A DNA stretch of 64,000 nt from Methanococcoides methylutens MM1 (lineage in GTDB: Archaea; Halobacteriota; Methanosarcinia; Methanosarcinales; Methanosarcinaceae), in the NCBI RefSeq assembly GCF_000970325.1, contig NZ_CP009518.1:1612001-1676000 (forward strand), in the 5' to 3' direction. The notes beneath the pieces were generated by a model. That model did no database searches, was not told the DNA's origin, and saw only the letters and a program-made list of their open reading frames with translations. Made by a program: the position numbers and the translations under genes. The stretch's first letter is position 1. The number at the start of each line of letters is the position of its first letter. Positions 19,156 to 28,373 of the stretch are shown here, one piece after another.

Positions 19156-20592
19156 ATGCCCTCCGACATAACCATCCCGATGCTGCTACTGTCGGTGCTC
19201 ATCGGATATGCACTGGGAATTGTCTCAGGACTTATCCCCGGCATCCACACGAACAACTTTGCCCTGATGCTGGTGGCACTCTCCCCCATGTTCATGGACA
19301 GCGGCATACCGCCGGCATACATAGCTGTCGCGATCCTGGCAAACTCCCTGTCACACACATTCCATGATATAATCCCAGCCGTCTATCTGGGAGCGCCCAA
19401 CGATGACATGGCACTGGCAGTCCTCCCCGGACATCGACTACTGCTCGAGGGACGCGGTTCTGAGGCCATACGCCTCTCAGCCCTGGGAAGTGCAGGTTCG
19501 GTTGCATTCTCCCTTGTGATCGCAGTCCCCCTTGCATTTGCTTTCAGCAGGATCTACCCGGCACTCCAGAACTATCTTGGATTATTCCTTCTGCTAATTT
19601 CCATAGCCCTGATCCTGAGCGAGAAAGGAGAATACGTCATAAATCAGGGCTCAATGGCAAAATACAGGTACAAGGCCTACGCGCTCATTCTTTTCATTCT
19701 CACCGGCGTCCTCGGGATGTTCGCCTTCAGGATGGAAGCTTCAATGAACCCATTGATCGACTTTGGATCACCATCAATACTCCTCCCGCTTCTCAGTGGC
19801 CTTTTCGGTGCATCACAATTACTCATCAGCCTGCTCTCCGATTCCCACATCCCACCCCAGAGATATTCGAAGATAGATCTTCCTGTAAAAAGAATAGTAA
19901 GAGGAGTTATCACTGGTAGTGCAGCCGGTTCCGTCGTTGCATGGCTTCCGGGGATTTCTTCATCCATCGCTGCAGTGCTTGCGAGGCTGTTCATCAAAAG
20001 CGATTTTGATAGAAAGAAGAACAGAAAGGATCGGGAAAATGAAAGTGAAAGTGAAAGCGGATCCGAATATGAAGACGAGGATGAAAGTGATGAAAACGAA
20101 GGATACTACCGTTACAACGATGACGAGTTCTACCGGGATGAGACCATCGAGAGCTCAAAGGAGTTCATCGTATCGGTTTCAGGGGTAAATACCGCCAATG
20201 CAATTTTCGGCCTGTTCGCCCTGGCAGTGATAGGGAAAACAAGAAGTGGAGCAATGGTTGCAGTGGAAGAGCTCCTGCAGGTCGCAAACCTTACAGCCCA
20301 GGACATCATCCTGTTCCTGCTGGTCATTGCTACCACAGCACTGCTATCTTATTTCTCGACAATCGCCATAGGAAACAACATTCATCGGATGCTTGCGAGA
20401 CTCGATTATTCAATGATCTGCATATCTGTTCTTCTGGGACTCGCATTGATGAGCCTGTTGTTCACCGGCTTCTTTGGCCTGCTGATATTTGTGATCGCGA
20501 TTCCTCTTGGCATGTCAGCATCGTTCATGAAGATCAGGAAATCACATGCAATGGGAGTAATACTGTTGCCGGTGATATTGTATTTTTTGTGA
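19156..20592 (+). CDS. TctA/DUF112-like permease with acidic insertion
   Basis: 478 residues, about ten helices. The N-terminal motif GIVSGLIPGIHTNNFA and the second-half GSAAGSVVAWLPGISSS are the two glycine/proline repeats of the tripartite tricarboxylate transporter permease family. No periplasmic binding protein (TctC) or small TctB subunit is nearby, so the substrate is unknown. Between the halves, residues about 284-337 form a highly charged Glu/Asp/Ser/Lys loop (repeats of SESE, EDEDESDEN) that looks like an insertion. Ribosome site AAGGAA. Confidence 0.8.
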   Translation: MPSDITIPMLLLSVLIGYALGIVSGLIPGIHTNNFALMLVALSPMFMDSGIPPAYIAVAILANSLSHTFHDIIPAVYLGAPNDDMALAVLPGHRLLLEGRGSEAIRLSALGSAGSVAFSLVIAVPLAFAFSRIYPALQNYLGLFLLLISIALILSEKGEYVINQGSMAKYRYKAYALILFILTGVLGMFAFRMEASMNPLIDFGSPSILLPLLSGLFGASQLLISLLSDSHIPPQRYSKIDLPVKRIVRGVITGSAAGSVVAWLPGISSSIAAVLARLFIKSDFDRKKNRKDRENESESESGSEYEDEDESDENEGYYRYNDDEFYRDETIESSKEFIVSVSGVNTANAIFGLFALAVIGKTRSGAMVAVEELLQVANLTAQDIILFLLVIATTALLSYFSTIAIGNNIHRMLARLDYSMICISVLLGLALMSLLFTGFFGLLIFVIAIPLGMSASFMKIRKSHAMGVILLPVILYFL

Positions 20593-20725
20593 TTTTTGAT
20601 CCAATGACATAGATAATGAGAGCATACTACACTTCAGTTAGTTCATGTTCATATTTAAGCAAAAGATGGTCAAGGTATTGATATGCTTGAACAAGTAATA
20701 TGCTAAATTAAGGAGGGACAATATC

Positions 20726-20833
20726 ATGGAAAGCATAAATATAAGCAAACAAAACCTGATAGACAGCTCCATATGTGCGATCATAATAATGTTTACAATA
20801 TGGGCCGAATGGATGATAGTGCGCGTAGTGTGA
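20726..20833 (+). CDS. Tiny single-helix membrane protein
   Basis: 35 residues starting MESINISKQN, then a hydrophobic helix (SSICAIIIMFTIWAEWMIV) and a short basic tail. The ATG is preceded by a textbook AAGGAGG site with nine-base spacing, which is the main support. A 30-aa-class membrane peptide of unknown role, lying just after the permease gene, which it might accompany. Confidence 0.55.
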   Translation: MESINISKQNLIDSSICAIIIMFTIWAEWMIVRVV

Positions 20834-20929
20834 AGTCTGATAAGGATATGCGGCATAGATACAACATTAATACTTTCTTCAATCCAAAATAGATCAAAAA
20901 ATGAACTTATTCTTTTTGATAAGTCCTGA

Positions 20930-20995
20930 GAGCCATAGAGGAATTTTAAATTCGAGTGCTTAACCCCCTTCCGGAATTAAAACCTCTAATGGCTC
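20930..20995 (+). ncRNA. Structured intergenic element I
   Basis: A long imperfect hairpin: GAGCCAT at 20930-20936 pairs with ATGGCTC at 20989-20995, AGAGG with CCTCT, and TTTTAA with TTAAAA, about 18 base pairs around a loop containing CCCCCTTCC. There is no open frame. Could be a small RNA or an RNA processing site. Strand is not certain; a weak TATA-like CTTATTCT near 20906 favours plus. Confidence 0.4.
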
Positions 20996-21106
20996 AAACC
21001 CATTGAACAATATAATTACTTTATACCAAAACGCTATTCATTGACATATTGCACCCGATTTTTTGAAATGTACAAATTTAAATAAAAAAACAGATATGTT
21101 ATTTAA

Positions 21107-21180
21107 TGAGTTCTTTAAGAAATATTCCTCTTAATATACCACGCCAGGTGTACTATTCTTAAAGAGCTCGGTGGTAGTAT
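21107..21180 (+). ncRNA. Structured intergenic element II
   Basis: GAGTTCTTTAAGAA at 21108-21121 pairs with TTCTTAAAGAGCTC at 21156-21169, 14 pairs with one G-U. A TATA-like ATTTAAATAA lies near 21076-21085, placing a start at the first paired base. A competing pairing (ATACCAC near 21135 with GTGGTA near 21171) is possible. It lies 120 bases before superoxide reductase, which has a separate TATA box, so it is more likely its own transcript than a leader. Confidence 0.4.
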
Positions 21181-21250
21181 CCTATTTCTTCCCAATTAAC
21201 CGTGGACCCATGTAAACAAGCATAAACAGCGGTTCCATAACAACCACAAA

Positions 21251-21262
21251 AAGCATATATCG
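21251..21262 (+). promoter_or_regulatory. Superoxide reductase promoter
   Basis: AAGCATATATCG predicts transcription from about 21283, some 27 bases before the likely start codon. Confidence 0.45.
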
Positions 21263-21309
21263 CAACCAACGATAACTATTAAAAATAAAAACTAAAAGGA
21301 GTGAATATT

Positions 21310-21672
21310 TTGAACTTTGGAGAGTTAGTCAAAGGAAAGGACATTGAAGCAGAAAGCGCAATGAAGGAGAAACATGTACCTACTATCGAGATCCTCAAAG
21401 GACATGGAGGATCAGATGCCGACCTTGTTCGGGTAATCGTAGGTAAAGAGACTGCACATCCAAATACCGTTGAGCACCACATTGCATGGGTAGAGCTCTA
21501 TGGCAGGAAAGATGGTGGAGAGGTCGTTAACCTCGGCAGGGTGAACTTCAGCCCAGGGAACACAAAGCCAGACTGCTGGTTCAAGCTGGAGAATATTGGT
21601 GAATACAAGGCATTCTGCGCTCTTGGATACTGCAACATCCACGGCCTGTGGGAAAACTGTATCGAGGCATGA
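21310..21672 (+). CDS. sor: Superoxide reductase (neelaredoxin type)
   Basis: About 120 residues. Reduces superoxide to peroxide at a mononuclear iron centre. Ligand motifs are complete: EKHVP (Glu and first His) near 22, HPNTVEHHI (two His) near 53, and CNIHG (Cys and last His) near 109. The N-terminal desulforedoxin domain is absent, so it is the one-iron class. A GTG at 21301 overlaps the AAGGAG ribosome site; the TTG at 21310 is correctly spaced and is preferred. Confidence 0.93.
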   Translation: MNFGELVKGKDIEAESAMKEKHVPTIEILKGHGGSDADLVRVIVGKETAHPNTVEHHIAWVELYGRKDGGEVVNLGRVNFSPGNTKPDCWFKLENIGEYKAFCALGYCNIHGLWENCIEA

Positions 21673-21701
21673 TCGGGGTCATACCTGATCAACACTTTTT
21701 T
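21670..21701 (+). terminator. Possible terminator of superoxide reductase
   Basis: TGATC at 21670-21674 pairs with GATCA at 21687-21691, followed by CACTTTTTTG. The stem is short. Confidence 0.35.
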
Positions 21702-21739
21702 GAATTTATTAAAATCGTATCTTCATTTAGTTTTTCAAT

Positions 21740-22393
21740 TTATTCAACCCGGAGTGCATCCACAGGACATTTCTGAACGCACTTCATGCAGCTGATACAG
21801 GCTGTGTCCCGGACAACATCCTTCCTGGAAACATCTATCCACATGGGACATACCCTGTCACATATACCACAGGAATTACAGAGCAAAGGGTCACGCCTGA
21901 TCTTCCTGATCTTTACAAGATTTGTCAATGAAGCTGCTGCCCCTTCCTTACAAAAGTACCTGCATGCAGCCCTGTCCACAAAAAAGGACAGGAGTATCGA
22001 GAGCACCATTATCACGACCAGTCCATCTATGACCACGGATTCCATGATAGCATCATCAATGATCCGAAGCTCATGCAGTACCATGGCAGTCAGCAGAAAG
22101 AGCAATACCACATAACGGAAACATGACAACGGCTTATGAAGTTTTTTTGGAACAAGTTTGTTATATCTGGCGCCAAGCACTCTTTTTCCCATGGAGCCAA
22201 TGACATTCTGGAACATTCCCCTCGGGCACATCCAGCCACAATAGACCGGACCAAGCAGTAGGGCTACAGGGATGGAAAGCAGCACAACATAGAACGTTGA
22301 CTGGGAACCAAAATAGATAAAGATTGCAAGGCCTACGAGCTGGAGAGCCAGCCTGAACTTCTCGGCCTTTTCGATCTTTTGCACCCTTTCCAT
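21740..22393 (-). CDS. NapH/NosR-like membrane ferredoxin
   Basis: 217 residues. The N-terminal half has about four helices and the CGWMCPRG Cys motif, and the C-terminus has two 4Fe-4S sites, CNSCGICDRVCP near 168 and CISCMKCVQKCP near 195. This is the layout of membrane electron-transfer proteins such as NapH, NosR and RdxA. The redox partner is not evident; superoxide reductase lies convergently next door. A GTG frame start at 22414 is possible, but ATG 22393 has AGGA at good spacing. Confidence 0.8.
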   Translation of the reverse strand: MERVQKIEKAEKFRLALQLVGLAIFIYFGSQSTFYVVLLSIPVALLLGPVYCGWMCPRGMFQNVIGSMGKRVLGARYNKLVPKKLHKPLSCFRYVVLLFLLTAMVLHELRIIDDAIMESVVIDGLVVIMVLSILLSFFVDRAACRYFCKEGAAASLTNLVKIRKIRRDPLLCNSCGICDRVCPMWIDVSRKDVVRDTACISCMKCVQKCPVDALRVE

Positions 22394-22573
22394 GATATTT
22401 CCTGTGGATCTCACTACTTTTGCCCCGGATAATCGTTAGTGTTGTGTCGAACAATATATTTGAAAAACGCCTATTCAATATATAGTTTATTAAGACTGCA
22501 GACAAAAGTTAACAATGAAGGAATAGCCATTCATAGAAAATGAAGGTGAAATGGAAAAGGTTTGAAGACCTGA

Positions 22574-22936
22574 TCATTCCAGAAGTTCAGTATCCTCATG
22601 AGAATATGCAGGCGAACAACAGCATAAGATCTTCAGTTCACCTTCACCGGTGTTCTCGATCTTATGTCCGACACCCGGTTCGATCAAAATAGTATCACCA
22701 ACATTCACCTCGAACACATCATTCCCCAGTGTCATAAGGGCCGTTCCGGCAGTTATATGGTAGATCTCCTCTGCTCCATAATGTCGATGCGCAAGTGTTT
22801 TGCATCCCACAGGGACGGTTGCCTCCGCAAGACTCTGCTTTTGGCTACCAATGTTATTTGGGTGCATCAATTCACGTATTGTCGAGCCGTCCTTTGTGGT
22901 GAACGGTTCGACCTGCGAGTGTTCAGTTCTCTTCAT
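22574..22936 (-). CDS. Cupin-domain protein
   Basis: 120 residues, a single cupin barrel. Metal ligands visible: HRHYGAEE (HxH...E) near 51 and GVGHKIEN (last His) near 89. Enzyme or sensor role unknown. Its start overlaps the end of cooC by 14 bases, so the two are translated together and may act together, for instance in metal handling (inference). Three Cys in a row (ILCCCSP) near the C-terminus are unusual. Confidence 0.8.
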   Translation of the reverse strand: MKRTEHSQVEPFTTKDGSTIRELMHPNNIGSQKQSLAEATVPVGCKTLAHRHYGAEEIYHITAGTALMTLGNDVFEVNVGDTILIEPGVGHKIENTGEGELKILCCCSPAYSHEDTELLE

Positions 22937-23699
22937 CCTTGCTGAAGTTCTCGATCATCTCAAGCATCTTATCCTTGATCTCCACAAACGCAGCAATACT
23001 ATCAGTGCCCGCATCGATAGGAGACTTGCCTTCAAAGTCAGCATTCATAAGGTCAGGCGAGAACGGGATCTCGCCAAGTACCGTAATGCCAAGCTCAGCG
23101 AGTTTCGGCTTGACATCAGCAGAAGTCCCCTTGTTGACAACCGCAGCAAGGTTCTTCACACCAATGCCACCTGCAAGTTCCTTGATACGTCCGGCAGTCT
23201 CAATGGAACGCATTCCCGGCTCCACCACAATGATCATGAGGTCGATACCACGAGTAGTTCCACGGCCAAGGTGTTCAATACCTGCTTCCATGTCCATGAT
23301 AAGTGCACTGCTATCCTTCAGGACCACATGGCGAAGAAGTGCTCTCAAGAATGCAGAAGCAGGACACATGCAACCGCTACCTCCGCGCTCCACCGTACCC
23401 ATCACCAGCATCTTAACACCATCCGGACCCACAACACCGAACTTGTCCACAATGTCGTCCACCTTCGGGTTGTACTTGAACATGCCACCAACCTCACCGG
23501 CACGCTCATCGATCATTTCCTTGTACTCCGTGAGCGGGCGAGGCGGTTCGGCTATACCAAGTGAAGATGCAAGGTTCATATCCGAATCTGCATCAATTGC
23601 AAGCACCTCATAACCGTCCCTTGCAAGCAGCCTTGCCAGAGTTCCGGACAGGGTGGTCTTGCCAACACCCCCTTTACCTGTAACTGCGATCTTTACCAT
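22923..23699 (-). CDS. cooC: CooC-like nickel insertion ATPase
   Basis: 258-residue MinD/ParA-like ATPase with deviant Walker A GKGGVGKTT at 8-16, AIDADSDMN near 34-42 and the CMC (CxC) motif near 111 that binds nickel in CooC dimers. CooC loads nickel into carbon monoxide dehydrogenase. The CODH/ACS genes are not in this window, so this is a detached copy. Start has GAGGT eight bases upstream. Operon with the cupin gene. Confidence 0.85.
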   Translation of the reverse strand: MVKIAVTGKGGVGKTTLSGTLARLLARDGYEVLAIDADSDMNLASSLGIAEPPRPLTEYKEMIDERAGEVGGMFKYNPKVDDIVDKFGVVGPDGVKMLVMGTVERGGSGCMCPASAFLRALLRHVVLKDSSALIMDMEAGIEHLGRGTTRGIDLMIIVVEPGMRSIETAGRIKELAGGIGVKNLAAVVNKGTSADVKPKLAELGITVLGEIPFSPDLMNADFEGKSPIDAGTDSIAAFVEIKDKMLEMIENFSKDEEN

Positions 23700-23824
23700 T
23701 GATAAAACCTCATTGTAATTCCATTTACTGAATATTTAGGTAATTTGCCAATCATCTGTATGTTGTTAATTGTTAATAACAATAGGAGATATAATTATTT
23801 ACAAAGGTGTTAATTTCAACATAA

Positions 23825-23833
23825 CTTTATATT
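23825..23833 (+). promoter_or_regulatory. Promoter of the CDF transporter
   Basis: CTTTATATT predicts a start near 23856, about ten bases before the ATG and just ahead of the GAAGGAT ribosome site. Confidence 0.45.
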
Positions 23834-23864
23834 ACCCGTTAAAGATATTGGTAGAAGGATCACA

Positions 23865-24734
23865 ATGGACGGACGCTCGAAAAAGATACAGCAGATACTG
23901 GTAATCATATTATTCCTTAACCTGATGGTAGCTTTTGCGAAGATAGTCTATGGTACACTCACAGACACGCTTAGTATGAAATCCGACGGCTATCATTCTC
24001 TTTTTGATGGCGTATCCAACATCGTCGGCATTATTGCCATCTTTTTGGCAGCAAAACCTCCTGACAGGAGCCATCCTTACGGACACCAGAAGTTCGAGAC
24101 CCTTGCATCCATCATCATTGCAGTGCTCATAATCTTTGTCGGATTTGAGATCATACACAATTCCATTACAAGGTTCACATCCGACATACAACCCACTGTA
24201 ACAGGCCTGAGCTTTATTGTAATGATAGGCACAATGGCCATCAATCTTCTCGTTACCGAATACGAGCGAAGGAAGGGGGAGCAGCTTAATAGCGAGATAT
24301 TGCTGGCCGATTCCATCCATACCAGAAGTGACATCTTTGTATCACTTTCAGTGCTCGTGGCACTGGTAGCTATCGAAGCTGGATTCCCTATAATAGACCC
24401 ACTGATATCACTGGTAATAGCAGCGGTAATCGTCAGGGCCGGTCTCAAGATAATAATGAAAAGTTCCAACACATTGTGTGATGCAGCCCAGCTCGAGGAA
24501 GAGGTCATTTGCTCACTGGCCTACGAGGTAGAAGGAGTTCGTGACTGCCATAAGATAAGGACCAGAGGGTGTAAAGGGGATATACATATCGACCTTCACA
24601 TCATGGTAGAACCTGACCTGACCGTTTCCGAAGCCCATGCGATCTCACATCGGGTCATTGATAATCTCAAAGAAAAGCTGAAAGACGTGAGCGAAGTATT
24701 GGTTCACATCGACCCGTTCGGGGAACAAAAATAA
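23865..24734 (+). CDS. Cation diffusion facilitator (zinc-type efflux)
   Basis: 289 residues, six helices and a cytosolic C-terminal domain. Helix 2 carries SDGYHSLFD and helix 5 ADSIHTRSD, giving HxxxD in both halves, the pattern of zinc-selective CDF proteins. The C-terminal dimer domain contains several His (HIDLHIMVE). Exports zinc or a similar divalent metal against protons. aroC follows after 27 bases but is functionally unrelated. Confidence 0.9.
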   Translation: MDGRSKKIQQILVIILFLNLMVAFAKIVYGTLTDTLSMKSDGYHSLFDGVSNIVGIIAIFLAAKPPDRSHPYGHQKFETLASIIIAVLIIFVGFEIIHNSITRFTSDIQPTVTGLSFIVMIGTMAINLLVTEYERRKGEQLNSEILLADSIHTRSDIFVSLSVLVALVAIEAGFPIIDPLISLVIAAVIVRAGLKIIMKSSNTLCDAAQLEEEVICSLAYEVEGVRDCHKIRTRGCKGDIHIDLHIMVEPDLTVSEAHAISHRVIDNLKEKLKDVSEVLVHIDPFGEQK

Positions 24735-24761
24735 AATAACATCAAATGGAATTAGATTAAC

Positions 24762-25859
24762 ATGCCCGGAAATACCTTTGGACACTCGTTCAGGATCACA
24801 ACCTGGGGAGAATCACATGGAAAAGCATTGGGAGTCACAGTAGACGGAGTTCCTGCAGGACTTCCTCTTGAGCCGCAGATGATCCAGAAAGAACTGGACA
24901 GACGGCGCCCCGGACAGAGCCAGGTTTCCACTCCCCGCTCAGAATCGGACAGTGTAGAGATCCTATCAGGTATTTTCGAAGGAAAGACAACCGGCACACC
25001 AATTTCCATGATGGTATGGAACAAGGATGCACGATCAAGCTCCTATGACAATATCAAGGACGTTGCAAGACCGGGACATGCAGATTACCCATACACTGAA
25101 AAATACGGCACCCGCGACTACCGTGGTGGCGGACGCTCATCCGCCCGCGAGACCATCGGCAGGGTAGCTGCCGGAGCTATCGCAAAAGAGATACTGGCCA
25201 GATATGGTGTCGAGGTCGTTGCTCATGTCATAGCTCTTGGAACAGTCTGTGCAAAGCCATTACCACTTGATGTTATCAAAGAGAACCTGGAGAAGACACC
25301 GGTCAGGTGTGCGGACCTTGAAGCTGCAGAGAAGATGCTCAAGGAGGTCGAAGCAGCACGCGAAGAGCATGAAAGCATAGGCGGCATGGTGGAGATCATT
25401 GCAACCGGCGTTCCTGCAGGTATCGGCGAACCGGTTTTTGACAAGCTGGATGCCGACATAGCAAAGGCCATGATGGGCATAGGTGCGGTCAAGGCCGTTG
25501 AGATCGGTGCAGGTTTTGAGGCAGCTCATCTGAAAGGCAGCCAGATGAACGACCCGTTCTTCATGGAAGGTGAAAAGGTAGTGACCAGTACCAACAATGC
25601 CGGAGGAATACTGGGCGGACTTTCCACAGGCATGCCCATAGTTTGCCGCACTTCTGTAAAGCCAACACCATCCATCTCAAAACCCCAGCAAACCGTTAAC
25701 CTGAAGGAAATGAAGGATACCGAGATCAACATACAGGGCCGCCACGATCCGACGATCCCCCCGAGAATGGTGCCCGTTGCAGAGGCTATGATGGCACTGG
25801 TGATCGTTGACCACATGATAAGAAGTGGTCGAATCCATCCGAATTCGCTTTTGAAATAA
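24762..25859 (+). CDS. aroC: Chorismate synthase
   Basis: 365 residues. Converts 5-enolpyruvylshikimate 3-phosphate to chorismate with reduced FMN. Signatures seen: GESHGKALG near 17, RRRPGQS near 47, RPGHADYPY near 105, the [11 protein letters not shown] block near 121, and the C-terminal [10 protein letters not shown] near 326. Full length. No typical ribosome site before the ATG; likely transcribed with the CDF gene. Confidence 0.97.
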   Translation: MPGNTFGHSFRITTWGESHGKALGVTVDGVPAGLPLEPQMIQKELDRRRPGQSQVSTPRSESDSVEILSGIFEGKTTGTPISMMVWNKDARSSSYDNIKDVARPGHADYPYTEKYGTRDYRGGGRSSARETIGRVAAGAIAKEILARYGVEVVAHVIALGTVCAKPLPLDVIKENLEKTPVRCADLEAAEKMLKEVEAAREEHESIGGMVEIIATGVPAGIGEPVFDKLDADIAKAMMGIGAVKAVEIGAGFEAAHLKGSQMNDPFFMEGEKVVTSTNNAGGILGGLSTGMPIVCRTSVKPTPSISKPQQTVNLKEMKDTEINIQGRHDPTIPPRMVPVAEAMMALVIVDHMIRSGRIHPNSLLK

Positions 25860-25944
25860 CAGAACTTACCACTGACCTAAATTCCTTTTTTCTGGACCTT
25901 CGGCTTAGCCAGAAGCAAAATAAGCTAAAAAAGAAGAAGAAATG

Positions 25945-25977
25945 ATGCCACCAATATTGGCGGCATTGCTCTCTTTT
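25945..25977. terminator. Bidirectional terminator between aroC and dapL
   Basis: Stem ATGCC-A-CCAA with TTGG-C-GGCAT (25945-25966, one A/C mismatch). It is followed by TGCTCTCTTTT on the plus strand and by a TTTCTTCTTCTTTTTT tract on the minus strand. Confidence 0.65.
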
Positions 25978-26009
25978 AATAAATTCTACCTGAAATCGGA
26001 TGTCTGACC

Positions 26010-27167
26010 TTAAATGGTCAGCTTTTCCATCCTTGCAACAGCCTCTTCGAGGCGGTCAGCGGACTGTGTAAGAGCGAATCTCACATAGCCTTCTCCGTAT
26101 TCACCAAAGCCGACACCTGGTGTAGCTACGATTCCTGCTTCTTCGAGAAGGAGCTTTGAGAATCCGATGGAATCATATCCATCTGGTATTGGTACCCACA
26201 TGTAGAAGGTTGCCTTTGGTGCCTTTGCATCAAGACCAATACCCCTCAATCCCTTAAGAAGGACGTCCCTTCTTTCCTGGTACATGGTGTTCATGTCTGC
26301 AACACACTGCTGTGAGCTTGAGAGAGCTGTGATACCTGCCCTCTGGACAGCATCGAATGCACCGGAATCGATATTGGACTTTGCCTTTCCGAAACCTGTG
26401 ATGAGATCCTTATTACCAACAGCGAATGCAAGTCTCCATCCGGTCATGTTGTAGGTCTTGGACATGGAGTAGAGCTCCATACCGACATCCATTGCACCGT
26501 CCACGCTGAGGAAGCTTGGTGCCTTGTAGTCATCGTAGACCATCTCAGAGTAAGCATTGTCGTGAACTACGACAATGTCGTTCTCTTTTGCGAACTCAAC
26601 AACCTCTTCGAAGTATTTGACATCTGCAGTTGCGGATGTTGGGTTGTTCGGATAGTTCAGGAACATGAGCTTAGCTCTTGCAAGCTTGTCCTTAGGAATT
26701 GCCTCAAGGTCAGGAAGGAAACCGTTCTCCTCAAGAAGAGGCATGATGTGTGGCTCTCCGCCAGCGAACTGTGTTCCGATCTTGTAAACAGGGTATGCAG
26801 GATCAGGGACAAGTGCCACATCACCAGGGTTGATGAATGCAAGAGGAATGTGTGCAACACCCTCCTTTGAACCGATAAGTGTGAGAGTCTCTGTTGCAGC
26901 ATCAAGCTCGAGGCCGCGGGATTCCTTGCACCAGTCTGCTACTGCTTCCCTGAACTCCATCATACCGGTGTATGAAGGATACCTGTGGGTTGCAGGATCT
27001 TTTACTGCATCACACATTGAATCGACAATGTGGGATGGGGTTGGCTGGTCAGGGTCGCCCACTCCGAGGTCGATAACATCGACACCTTTTGCTTTCTGTG
27101 CTGCCTTTGCTTCATCGATAGTTGCAAATAAATAAGGAGGTAATGCATTGATTCTGTCTGCGTACAT
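26010..27167 (-). CDS. dapL: LL-diaminopimelate aminotransferase
   Basis: 385-residue fold-type I PLP enzyme. Seen: [12 protein letters not shown] near 33, NYPNNPTSA near 172, and the PLP lysine in [12 protein letters not shown] near 230. DapL takes tetrahydrodipicolinate straight to LL-diaminopimelate in lysine synthesis. The subgroup is typical of methanogens. A GTG frame start at 27176 is part of the AAGGTGA ribosome site, so ATG 27167 is used. Broad aminotransferase families are easily mixed, hence less than full confidence in the symbol. Confidence 0.85.
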   Translation of the reverse strand: MYADRINALPPYLFATIDEAKAAQKAKGVDVIDLGVGDPDQPTPSHIVDSMCDAVKDPATHRYPSYTGMMEFREAVADWCKESRGLELDAATETLTLIGSKEGVAHIPLAFINPGDVALVPDPAYPVYKIGTQFAGGEPHIMPLLEENGFLPDLEAIPKDKLARAKLMFLNYPNNPTSATADVKYFEEVVEFAKENDIVVVHDNAYSEMVYDDYKAPSFLSVDGAMDVGMELYSMSKTYNMTGWRLAFAVGNKDLITGFGKAKSNIDSGAFDAVQRAGITALSSSQQCVADMNTMYQERRDVLLKGLRGIGLDAKAPKATFYMWVPIPDGYDSIGFSKLLLEEAGIVATPGVGFGEYGEGYVRFALTQSADRLEEAVARMEKLTI

Positions 27168-27271
27168 AATATTCACCTTTTCCTGATTGGAATGTTCTCT
27201 TAGGTATTGTAGCGCTTCTATTGGTACAAACCTATTTAAGAATCATGGGTGAGAGGAAGTCATTTGCCTCC

Positions 27272-28114
27272 TCATTCACCATCCTTTTCCACAGTATGGA
27301 GCTCAGTGCCTTTATCGCGTGAGAGATCAGCATTCATAAACCCGGAGGATTCAGGGAGTGAGAGTTCGAAACCTGCTGTGTAATCCACACTTACAGTGCC
27401 GTTCAGGATCACGTAATCAAGCACATGACCTCCCTTTTCCCGCTCTGAATCAATGAAATGGAAATGATATCCGGGCACATTGATGCCTTCAACATAGTAA
27501 GGAAGCCAGAAGCCCACAATACTGCCCTCAACGTCCTCAAGCTCGAACACTGCCTGCTCATCCGCGATCACATCGACCAGGAGAGGATACGGTTCTTCCT
27601 GTGCAGGCACACTGCGCACTTTCATGTGTTCAAAGGTACCATCTATCCTGATCGCATACATGATGTTCTCTGAAGGGAGGTTCTCCCCGATCAATAAAGC
27701 GACTTCTGAAGAATTCAGGTTCCCTTCTACTGTAATAAACTCATCTGATTCAAAATCGGTGACAGCTGCAAAAGGTGTAGTTGTTGTATCATCCACAGGA
27801 TAAGCAATTCCGTCTGCCCTCATCTGGTAAACATCACCATCGATAACGATCATTTCCCCATCCAGGGAATCAAAGGTACCAAGACCGGTATCACCATGCA
27901 ATTTGAGTTCATCCATCCTTACCTCTCCCCCATAGAGACCTTCAAGCAAGGCATCAATTGTAGATACTTGATACAGGACATCATTCTGAATTACATTCTG
28001 TTCTCCCGGATCAGCAGTAGAGGAAGTATCTGAAGAATTATCAATACATCCGGAAACAAATACCAGAGACGATACAAGCAATAAATAAAAAGATAAACAG
28101 ATCATTTTTTTCAT
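27272..28114 (-). CDS. Acetolactate decarboxylase, exported lipoprotein
   Basis: 280 residues. The body matches alpha-acetolactate decarboxylase: YQVSTIDALLEGLYGG near 48, GTFDSLDGEMI near 78, the metal-binding HFHF followed by GGH near 215-230. This enzyme turns acetolactate into acetoin. Unusually, residues 1-23 are a signal peptide ending in the lipobox VSGC, so the mature protein should be anchored outside the membrane. The linker after the Cys is Ser/Thr/Asp-rich. No acetolactate synthase is nearby. Its role in a methanogen is unclear. Confidence 0.85.
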   Translation of the reverse strand: MKKMICLSFYLLLVSSLVFVSGCIDNSSDTSSTADPGEQNVIQNDVLYQVSTIDALLEGLYGGEVRMDELKLHGDTGLGTFDSLDGEMIVIDGDVYQMRADGIAYPVDDTTTTPFAAVTDFESDEFITVEGNLNSSEVALLIGENLPSENIMYAIRIDGTFEHMKVRSVPAQEEPYPLLVDVIADEQAVFELEDVEGSIVGFWLPYYVEGINVPGYHFHFIDSEREKGGHVLDYVILNGTVSVDYTAGFELSLPESSGFMNADLSRDKGTELHTVEKDGE

Positions 28115-28254
28115 GTTTTCACCATAATAACATAATCAACATAACATAATTAATATGTTTATATTAAATTGATTATCCACAATTAACAGAGATTTTTGGT
28201 ATATGGCAAAATCCGGAAAGAAAATATGACCAAATATCTGATATGAAGCGAAAT

Positions 28255-28265
28255 GCATATATAAA
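28255..28265 (+). promoter_or_regulatory. Promoter of the znu operon
   Basis: GCATATATAAA preceded by a BRE-like GCGAAAT. The predicted start is near 28287, giving a leader of about 87 bases. The 28115-28289 gap also holds the promoter of the divergent acetolactate decarboxylase gene and a 7-bp inverted repeat, TTAATAT/ATATTAA at 28150-28167. Confidence 0.5.
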
Positions 28266-28373
28266 TTACACATCATAAATCAATTAAAAATGGACAAATT
28301 GTTTGTTTTTGGCACAATACCAAAAGTTCAAGATTACACAACAAACAATGTAAACCGCTATGAGATGGATAGC

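Noticed and set aside
22800..23564. 254-residue open frame on the plus strand, and a second one at 22939-23613
   Set aside because: Antisense to cooC and the cupin gene; no recognisable motif.
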